From: Spongilla lacustris
Taxonomy: Eukaryota; Porifera; Demospongiae; Spongillida; Spongillidae
Length of the DNA: 64,000 bases
Reading direction: 5' to 3'
Assembly (NCBI GenBank): GCA_949361645.1
Contig: OX442425.1
Location: 8,531,680 to 8,595,679, forward strand
A model generated the notes under the pieces. The model ran no database searches. It saw only the letters and a program-made list of their open reading frames with translations, and had not been told where the DNA came from. The translations under genes and the position numbers were made by a program. Shown here one piece after another: positions 44,777 through 64,000 of the stretch (position 1 is the first letter of the stretch; each line of letters begins with the position of its first letter).

Positions 44777-44815
44777 TCTCGCTCAGATGTAGATGTGTGT
44801 GAACAGCTGCGAGTA
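44777..44815. promoter_or_regulatory. 39-bp gap between divergent start codons
   Basis: The small gene on - and the R3HCC1-like gene on + start 39 bp apart, so the promoter elements must be shared or overlap the coding starts. Confidence 0.4.
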
Positions 44816-46192
44816 ATGCGCCTCTCTCCGGAGGAACATGAACAGGAGGAGCCAGGTACGGATATTTAGATCGGCATGACGTTATGCCGCGATAATTATT
44901 TAATTATTGTGCAACACCTACGTGTCACGTGGCTGGCTTAGTAAAGTGACACATACTATAGCTGTTTGGGCTCACAAGTTTTCAAAACGTTGAAACTATA
45001 GTTAACGGGGGACCATGCCGTCTGGCACCAGGAATAGTCTGGCGTAGCCCACACCCTTCCGTTATCCACTGGGGATACGGAAGGGTGTGGCTAAGCCAGA
45101 CTACCAGAAAGGTGCCAAGTGGCAACACCGAATAGCAGGTGGGGGAATTTGATATGCACCATGAAGGTGTTGATGCTAGCACCTTTTAGGTTGACAAGGT
45201 GCACGCCTGTGCACCACGTGTTTTCCGGCTTTTCCCATTCATTTGCACCATGTGGGCGTGCAGTGCCCACACACCTCTATGGAACTTATGAATAACGCAT
45301 CATGTTTTTATGTGCGTTTTTAATGGACCCTTAGTGCCATTCATGGGGTGTGTTTATGCAGCGTGTAGCCTCAAGAGACTGCTTTAGTGGGGTGGGGAAG
45401 GCATGGGGGTGTGGGGAGCAATGTGCTGGCATAGCATGTGCTGTGTGCACTGAATCCCACGTGTGTGTGTGTGTGCCCTGCCCTGTGTGCACATGTGTGT
45501 GCCCTGCCCTGTGTGCACATGTGTGTGCCCTGCCCTGTGTGCACATGTGTGTGCCCTGCCCTGTGTACACATGTGTGTGCCCTGCCCTGTGTGCACATGT
45601 GTGTGTGCCCTGCCCTGTGTGCACATGTGTGTGCCCTGCCCTGTGTGTGTTTGTGTGTGTGCCCTGCCCTGTGTGCACATGTGTGTGTGCCCTGCCCTGT
45701 GTGTGTGCACATGTGTGTGCCCTGCCCTGTGTGTGTTTGTGTGTGTGCCCTGCCGTGTGCACATGTGTGTGTGCCCTGCCCTGTGTGTGTGTGCACATGT
45801 GTGTGCCCTGCCCTGTGTGCACATGTGTGCCCTGCCCTGTGTGCACATGTGTGCCCTGCCCTGTGTGCACATGTGTGTGTGCCCTGCCCTGTGTGCACAT
45901 GTGTGTGCCCTGCCCTGTGTGCACGTGTGTGTGTGCCCTGCCCTGTGTGTGTGCACATGTGTGTGTGCCCTGCCCTGTGTGCACATGTGTGTGCCCTGCC
46001 CTGTGTGTGTTTGTGTGTGTGCCCTGCCCTGTGTGTGTTTGTGTGTGTGCCCTGCCCTGTGTGTGTGCCCTGCCCTGTGTGCACATGTGTGTGTGTGCCC
46101 TGCCCTGTGTGTGTGCACATGTGTGTGTGCCCTGCCCTGTGTGCACATGTGTGTGTGCCCTGCCCTGTGTGTGTACCCTGCCTGTGTGTGTG

Positions 46193-46282
<90 letters not shown>

Positions 46283-46931
46283 GTTTTCATGAGCCAATTG
46301 TTGTGATGGTCTTAGTTTGAGAGCTCACGAATTATCCTGATGGAAGTGACCCATGGTTGGAGCGTGTGTCGTGTGTATGAGTGTGTTGCTGTTGGTGTAT
46401 ATGTGTGTGTGTGTGTTGTGGATGTAAATATGTGATAGTGTGCATTGGGACATGTTTGGGATGTTAATTTGTATGCTCACAGACATACAAAATGTAAACA
46501 CACACATGGTCACACACACATGGTCACACATACATGGTCACACACATGGTCACACACACACCAGGTCACACATACACATGGTCAAGCACATGTGCACACA
46601 CACGTGCACACACACGTGCACACATACATGCACAGACACGGGCACACACACATGCTCACGCACACACATGGCCACACACACGTGTACCACACACATGCTC
46701 ACGCGCACACATGCTCACACACACACGTGCTCACACACATGCACACACACATGCACACACACATGGTCACACACATGCTCACACACGTGTACCACACACG
46801 GGAGGTGTTGCATTCTTTGTCTTGAGGCATGTCTGCTGATGCTGATATGTGTTTCTACTGATAGTTAGGGTCCATTTCCTTTGGAATGCTGAGTACAACA
46901 GTAGTAGTTAAGCTGTAAGGGGATAGTCTTG

Positions 46932-46988
<57 letters not shown>

Positions 46989-47611
46989 TGATGCAGGCAA
47001 GATAGCAGTGTGAGGTGGTTATTAGGTAGGAAGTGGCTGTCTTATGGTCATGTGTGTGAGGGGGAGAGGGAAGGTGTGTGTTTACCCAGGTTATGAGGAC
47101 ATGAGGTTCAAAGTTGAGGATGTATTAGGGAAGTGGGGGAGGAGGGGGAGAGGTGCTGGTGGTGACCCATGTGAGGTGGCCAACCATATCATCCCCACAG
47201 AGCTGGACTATGTGGTGGAGTTATATGGTTTTCAACCAGTTTTGAAAACCAAGGATTTGATAGCTGAGCTAAGGGACCATTTTAGGTAAGTGACAACTGA
47301 AGCTACTGTCAACAGCACCTTCATTCTCCTCCTCCCCTTTCCACTGTTTACCTCATCTACCTCCCTAGTCTACATTCCCACCCTTTTAGCACCATATCAC
47401 ATCTTCATCCACCCCCACCACACCCCCCTCACTGTGTGCAGTGTAAGCTATGACCCTCCTTCTATTCCTTTACAGGCCAGATGAATTTAGGCTTAAGTGG
47501 GTGGATGACACACATGCTTTGAGTATATTCACTTCTTCTGTTCTGGGTGAGCTACCTCCCACCACTGAACACACACAGCACACACACACACCACACACAC
47601 ATGCACACACG

Positions 47612-47694
<83 letters not shown>

Positions 47695-48542
47695 GCTTAT
47701 GTACCCCTGTATCCTTACTCTGCCATAGCTCACCAAGCTAGCAGGACTACTTTTCCTCGCTTGAATGCCAGGATGTTGGCTCTGGCTTCTGACCAATCAA
47801 AGGCTGTGGCCAGGAAGGTAGCAGGTAATATTGGCTACTGTGGTTTTTGTTCTGCTGGCCCTAAGCCCTGGGTGTTATTTAATCTACAGAAGACATGAGG
47901 CCTGTGAACAGTACTGAAGATGTCCAATCTCGGCCAAAAACGACAGCCATGGTGGCCCGAAGATTTGTTTGTAATGCTCTAGGGGTGAGGGTGGTTCTGA
48001 GTAAGGAACAGAGGGAAAAGGAACAGAGGGAGCTGTTGGAAGCCAAGGGACAGAGAGAAAAGGGAAGGAGAGAGAAGGAACGGGAAGATAGTGAGGGGAA
48101 AACGCTGATGGAAGGTAGTATGAGCAAGGGACAGGAAAGGAAAGATAAGGAAGGGGAAGATAGTGAGAGGAAAGAGCTGATGGAAGGTAGTATGTGCAAG
48201 GGACAGGAAAGGAAAGATAAGGAAGGGGAAGATAGTGAGGGGAAAGAGCTGATGAAAGCTGAAGCTGTGGTGAGTACAAGTAGAGGGATAATGGATCCAA
48301 AGGCAGCATCTAAGGAGGTAATAGGTGAGAATGTTGGCCATTTGCTGTGCCATCTGCCAAAATCAGTTGAATTATTTTCTTTTTAAGAAGTGAAGTCTTT
48401 GGCTATTGCAGCTATCGCAGGAGAACCAAAGGCTCGTCCCAGGGCACTAGTAGCCCACAGATTGGTGTGCAACGCCCTGGGAGTGAGCAAGGGTGCAAGA
48501 AGGAAGGAGTTGGTGGAAGTGAAAGGTACACTACCATTTTAA
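44816..48542 (+). CDS. R3HCC1: R3HCC1/R3HCC1L-like protein, C-terminal-domain form
   Basis: Exons 44816-44855, 47201-47285, 47476-47546, 47729-47824, 47890 onward, and 48388-48542. Exons 2-4 match the C-terminal RRM-like domain of R3HCC1 and R3HCC1L ([30 protein letters not shown], then [11 protein letters not shown]). Exon 1 ([13 protein letters not shown]) splices in phase straight to that domain, so the R3H domain and long N-terminus of the vertebrate proteins are absent. Exon 5 is uncertain: it stays open to 48317 through a Lys/Glu repeat ([12 protein letters not shown]), but only a donor at about 48000 (CTGA|GTAAGG) gives the phase needed by exon 6, which repeats the [14 protein letters not shown] motif and ends at 48540-48542. 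Vertebrate R3HCC1L is reported as an exon-junction-complex partner; function here is inferred from family only. Confidence 0.75.
45035..45103. mobile_element. Short foldback unit in R3HCC1 intron 1
   Basis: TAGTCTGGCGTAGCCCACAC and its near reverse complement lie back to back, 69 bp in all with a few mismatches. Flanking GGCACC and GGTGCC extend the symmetry. Possibly a solo MITE hairpin. Confidence 0.55.
45466..46180 (+). repeat. GTGTGCCCTGCCCTGTGTGC minisatellite
   Basis: About 28 units of 24-34 bp combining CCCTGCCCTGTGTG with CACATGTGTG or TTTGTGTG, in R3HCC1 intron 1. The long frames on both strands are artefacts. Confidence 0.95.
46181..46282 (+). repeat. (GT)n microsatellite
   Basis: About 48 GT units directly continuing the minisatellite. 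Confidence 0.95.
46495..46800 (+). repeat. CACACATGGTCACACA tract
   Basis: Imperfect CACACATG(GT/CT)CACAC units in R3HCC1 intron 1. Confidence 0.88.
46933..46988 (+). repeat. (GT)n microsatellite
   Basis: About 27 uninterrupted GT units. Confidence 0.95.
47565..47690 (+). repeat. (CA)n microsatellite, R3HCC1 intron 3
   Basis: About 55 CA units with a few interruptions at the left end. Confidence 0.95.
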
Positions 48543-49102
48543 GAGTGAGATATGTGACAGTCGGGCTTGTTGACCTTCCTAATACTCCACAGATAAAAGA
48601 CACCAATGATCAAGTCCCCAGGAGGGCAGTGTACCATGTCACTGTTGCTCTCGGCTGTGTGACTCCATGCCATATTTATATGAACATTTTTAAAAAACTC
48701 TTTATTATAACATAAATCTGATATAAAAAAACAAAAACAAAAGAAGCAAAGGATTGGATAAAAGTGACACATATTGCTTGGGGTGACTTGGGTGTCAGTT
48801 CACTGGCACCACACCACCCCAAGCTGCTAATGTACTGTACATTGTCACCTCTAAACAAAACAAGTCTCTATAGCAGTTTTTAAAAAGAAAACACACACTC
48901 TTCGTTCTGTGATGAAAAAAAAATAGCTCTGCTTTGCTAGGCCACAAACAAACATACTCTCTGGCTAACAACTGAGTACCACTACCGTGAGACCACAAAC
49001 TGTTACAGTCCTTCTGGGAAGGGGATGGGGGAGAGGGAGGATGGCGTGTACAAAAAACAAACAAACATAAAACGAGCCACAAATCCTGCGTGTGGGGCGG
49101 GG
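48543..49102. other. Convergent 3' UTRs of R3HCC1-like and MXD genes
   Basis: On - a TTTTTTATATCAGATTTATG stretch and on + ATAACATAAATC lie near 48700; no coding frame. The region after the MXD stop (49102 downward on -) is probably its 3' UTR. Confidence 0.5.
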
Positions 49103-50154
49103 TCATACGGTGTTGGCTTCAAACTTGTGGCTGGTGGAGGTACAGCCGCCGTCACTGCCTGATGTGGTGGAGCTGGTCTCATCTTCTGACTCGACGTCTA
49201 CGGCCATGCTTTCGTCATCTTCTCTGTTACTGGCCGACTCCGGGGAGTAGGCTTTAGTTGGAGTGGTGACGAGGACGGACTTTGCCCCTAGTTCAGCCAA
49301 TCTGGACAGAAGGATGGACTGCTCGTTCTTTAGATTAGATTTGGCTGTGTTCTCCTCCTTCTCCTTCAGCTGTAGGTTCTGTTTGAGTTTAAGTGATTAG
49401 TTGTGAAAGAGAAAGTGAAGACACGAGTCCTAACCTCAATGTACTTCTTTGCACTCTGGAGTAGTGCTAGTGTGGTTAGCTTGTCTGGCAGTGGGACATG
49501 TTGTCTTAGCACCTCCAAGCAGTCTCTCAGTTGTGCCCTCCTGCCCAAAGCAGAGAAATTCATTAAGTGGGTACACTGGCTGGCTTGTGCACGCCTAGCA
49601 AGGTTACAAACGTGTGTAGCAGTCTCGTGCCATGCGTGGGAAAAGAACTTATGGAGTTATACTGTAAACAAAAGCCGACTAGGAGTCATGCATCACCCAC
49701 AGGAATGTATTAGCGCAGCCATGTGTCAAGGGGACTCTGGTTACTCACCTGTTCTTTTCCAAAAGATTGTGCGTTGTACGACTGAAACATAAGTTAAAAC
49801 GGACTTGTTAGCGACAAAGCACGCACAACTCGCACACAAGCTTTGGGGCTAGGTCCGCACGCTTACCTGTACGTAGACGGCTTCCGCATCTTGTGACGAT
49901 GCGTCCGCTTCTTTTGTTGCGACGAGACGACATCTGCAGGAGGAATAAGGGCGGGTAAAAGGACAGCAGCAAATCCTTCCCATTTATAATTGATCACATT
50001 CGTATCAGTCCAAGAAACAAAAAAAAGGAAATACAAAACACTAGTTTCTAAGTCTCCAAATGAGTCGAGGCGCAGCCGACTAACCATTTTCTCCACCGTT
50101 CTGTTCTATGAATTGTGCGGCCTGAATAAGAGCGTCGAGGGAAGATAGAGCCAT
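49103..50154 (-). CDS. MXD: MXD/MAD-family bHLH-zipper repressor, five exons
   Basis: Max-binding repressor that opposes Myc at E-boxes. Exons on -: 50154-50085, 49933-49867, 49781-49749, 49540-49435, 49378-49103; phases agree; 183 aa. The N-terminus has LDALIQAAQFIEQ (residues 6-18), which fits the amphipathic SIN3-interaction domain of MAD proteins. The basic region THNLLEKNRR (49-58) has the His50/Glu54/Arg58 set needed for CACGTG contact; helix-loop-helix follows (LRDCLEVLRQHVPL, LTTLALLQSAKKYIE), then the zipper (LKEKEENTAKSNLKNEQ, LLSRLAELG). The Ser/Asp/Glu-rich tail is typical of MXD. The length (183) is close to vertebrate MXD3/4 (206-209). MNT is the alternative but is much longer. 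Confidence 0.93.
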
Positions 50155-50820
50155 AGCGAACACAGATCTGAAGGGGTGGGCAGGTCACTCGAGTGGCTCA
50201 AATAGCATAAAACCAACATTGCGCCCGCAAACAGCCCCACTTAACGATTAGTGCTATATTCACGAGGGCTCAATGTTGCACAGAACGCTACACTGCTCAA
50301 CAAGATAAAAACGAAAGGCGAAAGAAACTAAAGAGGGCCGCCCGGGCTGCTAAGAATTATAGCACGTGGTTACGCAAAAGTAAACAAAACTCACCTTGGC
50401 ACCGCGTTGTCCCGACAGCGAATTTAACTCAATCCAAGTTATGTAGCCACCGATGCTGACGTCTGAAATCCTCCTTTTCGTCAGATTCACCTCCAAAAAG
50501 GTCAGTTGTTTCACAATTTACAGCCGTGCGCCAAAAATGGTCCGGTTCGATGTCGCTCAGTGTCCTTGAGGGCGGACTTGGGTCCTGGTTACTATGCGCT
50601 TATGATCGATGCGATAGACGCCCGAAATCCTCTCCGGTCAACCCTCTTTCTGCTAACGAATGACTTTGTTTTGACGGAGGAACGAACCCGCCCAACTATG
50701 GCACACGTGGGTATGACGTCACAGGATGCAACAACTACCGGCTGCAAACTTAACATGAAATAACATTGCGGGCCCTGGGTTGTCCCCGTTGCCTGGATCT
50801 CACGTGACCACAAAGCTACG
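50155..50820. promoter_or_regulatory. Shared upstream region of MXD (-) and FBXL12-like (+)
   Basis: 667-bp divergent interval, richer in CpG than the surrounding introns, which suits a housekeeping-type promoter. A 85-codon frame at 50506-50763 on + has no recognisable motif and was not called. Transcription start sites cannot be placed. Confidence 0.45.
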
Positions 50821-52014
50821 ATGGCCACGAAGCGAGGTCGTAAGGGGTGGGGACCCGCCGGGCCGCCTCCCGTAAAGAAGAGAAGGACAGTGGAGGTTGT
50901 AGGTGAGAACAATGGCAGTGCAGCGTGTTACATCGCAGTAAATCCGACATAGCTCCGCAGGCGTCTCTCGTCTTCCTTCCCGACAATGTTCTCCTCCACG
51001 TATTGTCGTATCTTGACGTCGTGTCTCTGGTTAGGGTCTCTCGCACATGCCGGAGGGTCCATCAACTGTTTAGTGACGAGACCTTGTGGGTTGACGTGGA
51101 CCTTGGGTTTATGGCCGAGTGTGGGGGCGACGTCCGCACGCTCAAGAAGTTCATTAGACGGCAGCTAGGTCCTGCAACAAAGACGGTGAGGGTGACTTCG
51201 AATGCGTATGGTCACCGCAAGAGCAAGAGCGGACGTCACCCACCCTTAGTTACCGCCTCATTGTTGGAGGAAGTCATGGAGAGGTGTCCCCATCTCACCG
51301 CTTTGGATATAAGGGACTGTGACCTCACGCAGGTCCGTTTTCCCCTGCATACACATGCCGCTTTTCACCGAGCAATTGAATTGTCTATTTTTAGTTCCCT
51401 TCGACTTGTGAATTCTTTCATTGCACCACAGTGAGGAGGTTGGATGTGCGCCATTGCATCACCGAGCTACGTTGGATGAAGACAGCAGGGTGGGTGGCAC
51501 TGACGCACTTGTCTCTCGCGCATACCGTGAAGACTTCGGATGCCGACTTGAACATAATAGTTGAAAAGTGGGCGGTCTCTCTTAGGTGAGGGATAGTTGC
51601 CTAGCATCTTAATGCTGCATGCATGCTACTCTAATAGCTGCATGTGCATGCGTGCAATTAAAAATTATACATGTCTCCGCTTACATGTGTAGGTCCCTCG
51701 TTTTGGCGGGCTGTTACCGCCTAACAGATGCCGGCATTCTACTCGTGTGCGACCGGCTACAGAGGCTGACTAAGCTGGACGTGTCCGAGTGCAAAAGCCT
51801 GACTAGAGCCTGTCTGCTTCACATCAGCAAGCTTCGCCATTTGAGGCGACTCTCCCTGGCAGGACTCCCTGATGTGATGTCGGGCGTAGAGCCCCAAGCC
51901 TTTGCAGACATGTTCTCGCATATTTCGTGTATAAACTTGTCTGGGTCAGTAGTTGGGTCACTGTCTTTACGGTTTGCCCAACTACTGCCCGCAGTATCAA
52001 TGATACAAACGTGA
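50821..52014 (+). CDS. FBXL12: F-box/LRR protein, FBXL12-like, four exons
   Basis: Substrate receptor of an SCF ubiquitin ligase. Exons 50821-50902, 50953-51332, 51395-51585, 51693-52014; phases agree; 324 aa (human FBXL12 326). A basic N-terminus (KRGRKGWGP, VKKRRTVEVV) looks like a nuclear localisation signal. The F-box follows: FLPDNVLLHVLSYLDVVSL, SRTCRRVHQLFSDETLWVDV (about 33-75). Then LRR units: LTALDIRDCDLTQ, VRRLDVRHC, LTHLSLAHT, SLVLAGCYRLTDAGI, LTKLDVSECKSLT, LRRLSLAGLPDV, the usual LxxLxLxxC form. FBXL12 is the best match by length and layout; another small FBXL is possible. Confidence 0.87.
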
Positions 52015-52134
52015 CCGATTGTTTACGTGCATAATATAAGTTTTTATTTCGGTTAATTGGATCGTCGGACGGGTTAATGGCGGACCTGTCTACGCGCTAA
52101 AAGGTATCAACGCTTAGGCTACCAACGTTGTGTG

Positions 52135-63040
<10,906 letters not shown>

Positions 63041-63047
63041 GTGTGTG

Positions 63048-63143
63048 TGCATACATGTACATACATACATACGTACACACATACATACATACATACATAC
63101 ATACATACGTACGTACATACGTACGTACGTATGTATGTATGTA
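63048..63143 (+). repeat. (ACAT/ACGT)n tetranucleotide repeat
   Basis: ATACATAC and GTACGTAC runs, self-complementary in the centre. Confidence 0.92.
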
Positions 63144-63144
63144 T

Positions 63145-64000
63145 TACACCAACACCTTCACTACCTATTACACCAACACCTTCACTACCTATTACACCAT
63201 CCCAAGTCCTCCAATCTGATCCCACTCATGCATTGAAGTCTCCAAGAAGAAAAACCACTTCAGGCTTTCTAGTATCATCAATTGCCTTTTGTAGATCTTG
63301 CATCCTTGGTACATGCAACACTCTTGAATGTTGGTGCATGTGCTGATATGACAGTGATGTTGGTGCATGTGCTGATATGACAGTGATGTTGGTGCATGTG
63401 CTGATATGACAGTGATGTTGGTGCATGTGCTGATATGACAGTGATGTTGGTGCATGTGCTGATATCACAGTGATGTTGGTGCATGTGCTGATATGACAGT
63501 GATGTTGGTGCATGTGCTGATATGACAGTGATGTTGGTGCATGTGCTGATATGACAGTGATGTTGGTGCATGTGCTGATATGACAGTGATGTTGGTGCAC
63601 GTGCTGATATGACAGTGATGTTGGTGCATGTGCTGATATGACAGTGATGTTGGTGCATGTGCTGATATGACAGTGATGTTGGTGCATGTGCTGATATGAC
63701 AGTGATGTTGGTGCATGTGCTGATATGACAGTGATGTTGGTGCATGTGCTGATATGACAGTGATGTTGGTGCATGTGCTGATATGACAGTGAGGTTGGTG
63801 CATGTGCTGATATGACAGTGATGTTGGTGCATGTGCTGATATGACAGTGAGGTTGGTGCATGTGCTGATATGACAGTGATGTTGGTGCATATGCTGATAT
63901 GACAGTGATGTTGGTGCATATGCTGATATGACAGTGATGTTGGTGCATGTGCTGATATGACAGTGATGTTGGTGCATGTGCTGATATGACAGTGATGTTG
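63145..64000 (-). pseudogene. Relic of a LINE endonuclease domain, expanded as satellite
   Basis: On - the segment 63305-63196 reads LQKAIDDTRKPEVVFLLGDFNA, a TGA stop (63228-63226), then VGSDWRTWDG. GDFNA.VGSD followed by TW.GVIG is the apurinic-endonuclease signature of non-LTR retrotransposons. The 29-bp unit repeated at 63327-64000 reads TVISAHAPTS on - in one register, the other conserved endonuclease motif (usually ISAYAPT), which lies upstream of GDFNA in the protein. A smaller duplication (VIGSEGVG) follows at about 63190-63145. It lies in a DOCK intron in opposite orientation and is not functional. Confidence 0.82.
63327..64000 (+). repeat. 29-bp satellite GATGTTGGTGCATGTGCTGA
   Basis: About 23 copies to the window edge and probably beyond, with rare point variants (GAGGTTGG, GCATATGC, GCACGTGC, ATATCACAG). 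It derives from the LINE endonuclease relic beside it. Confidence 0.96.

Noticed and set aside
45331..46320. Frames of 250-319 codons on both strands
   Set aside because: They come from the GTGTGCCCTGCC minisatellite and GT tract.
50506..50763. 85-codon frame upstream of FBXL12
   Set aside because: No known motif, located in a CpG-rich promoter interval, no splice or start context; probably chance.

Overview
This is animal nuclear DNA. Genes are split into many short exons (mostly 30-200 bp) joined at GT-AG or, in a few cases, GC-AG introns, and the gene set is metazoan (MXD with a SIN3-interaction motif, TACC, DOCK-A, FBXL12, MMS19). Introns are short and heavily loaded with micro- and minisatellites. 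The species cannot be fixed from sequence alone; an early-branching marine invertebrate such as a sponge is my low-confidence guess. All exon models were made by hand from open frames, splice signals, phase agreement and remembered family sequence.

Layout: 1-1.8 kb simple repeats and a palindromic element; 1.8-2.65 kb an intronless ApaH-like phosphatase (+); 2.87-3.61 kb an unrecognised three-exon gene (-), head to head with MMS19 (+, 3.69-16.48 kb, 32 exons); 16.5-21.3 kb a gene-poor stretch with two hAT-type non-autonomous elements showing 8-bp target duplications, satellites and a diverged dispersed repeat; 21.3-23.6 kb a CCT5 exon fragment abutting a broken partial second copy of MMS19; 23.9-25.2 kb a GPI-anchored copper-only superoxide dismutase-like gene (-), head to head with a coiled-coil gene (+, 25.37-34.86 kb) whose 7.9-kb second intron holds a decayed hAT transposase with a nested insertion and large minisatellites; 35.0-39.1 kb phosphomannomutase (+); 39.3-44.36 kb TACC (+); 44.4-44.8 kb a small unrecognised gene (-), head to head with an R3HCC1-like gene (+, to 48.5 kb); 49.1-50.15 kb MXD repressor (-); 50.8-52.0 kb FBXL12-like (+); 52.1 kb to the window end DOCK1-like RacGEF (+), containing a 200-N gap and a one-base frameshift, and running off the window.

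Genes are tightly packed: the phosphomannomutase start lies 175 bp after the coiled-coil stop, the DOCK start 120 bp after the FBXL12 stop, and several pairs share intergenic regions of 39-126 bp that are probably bidirectional promoters. The genes are unrelated housekeeping and regulatory functions (Fe-S protein assembly, mannose activation, centrosome/microtubules, Myc-network transcription, ubiquitin ligase, Rac signalling), not an operon-like pathway.

The most unusual points are: two minisatellites whose unit contains an exon end plus its 5' splice site (MMS19, TACC; in TACC all ten donors are in frame); a copper-only SOD-like protein with a mucin-like stalk and GPI tail; a truncated MMS19 duplication fused to a CCT5 exon; a minisatellite grown out of a LINE endonuclease motif; and three GC-AG introns.
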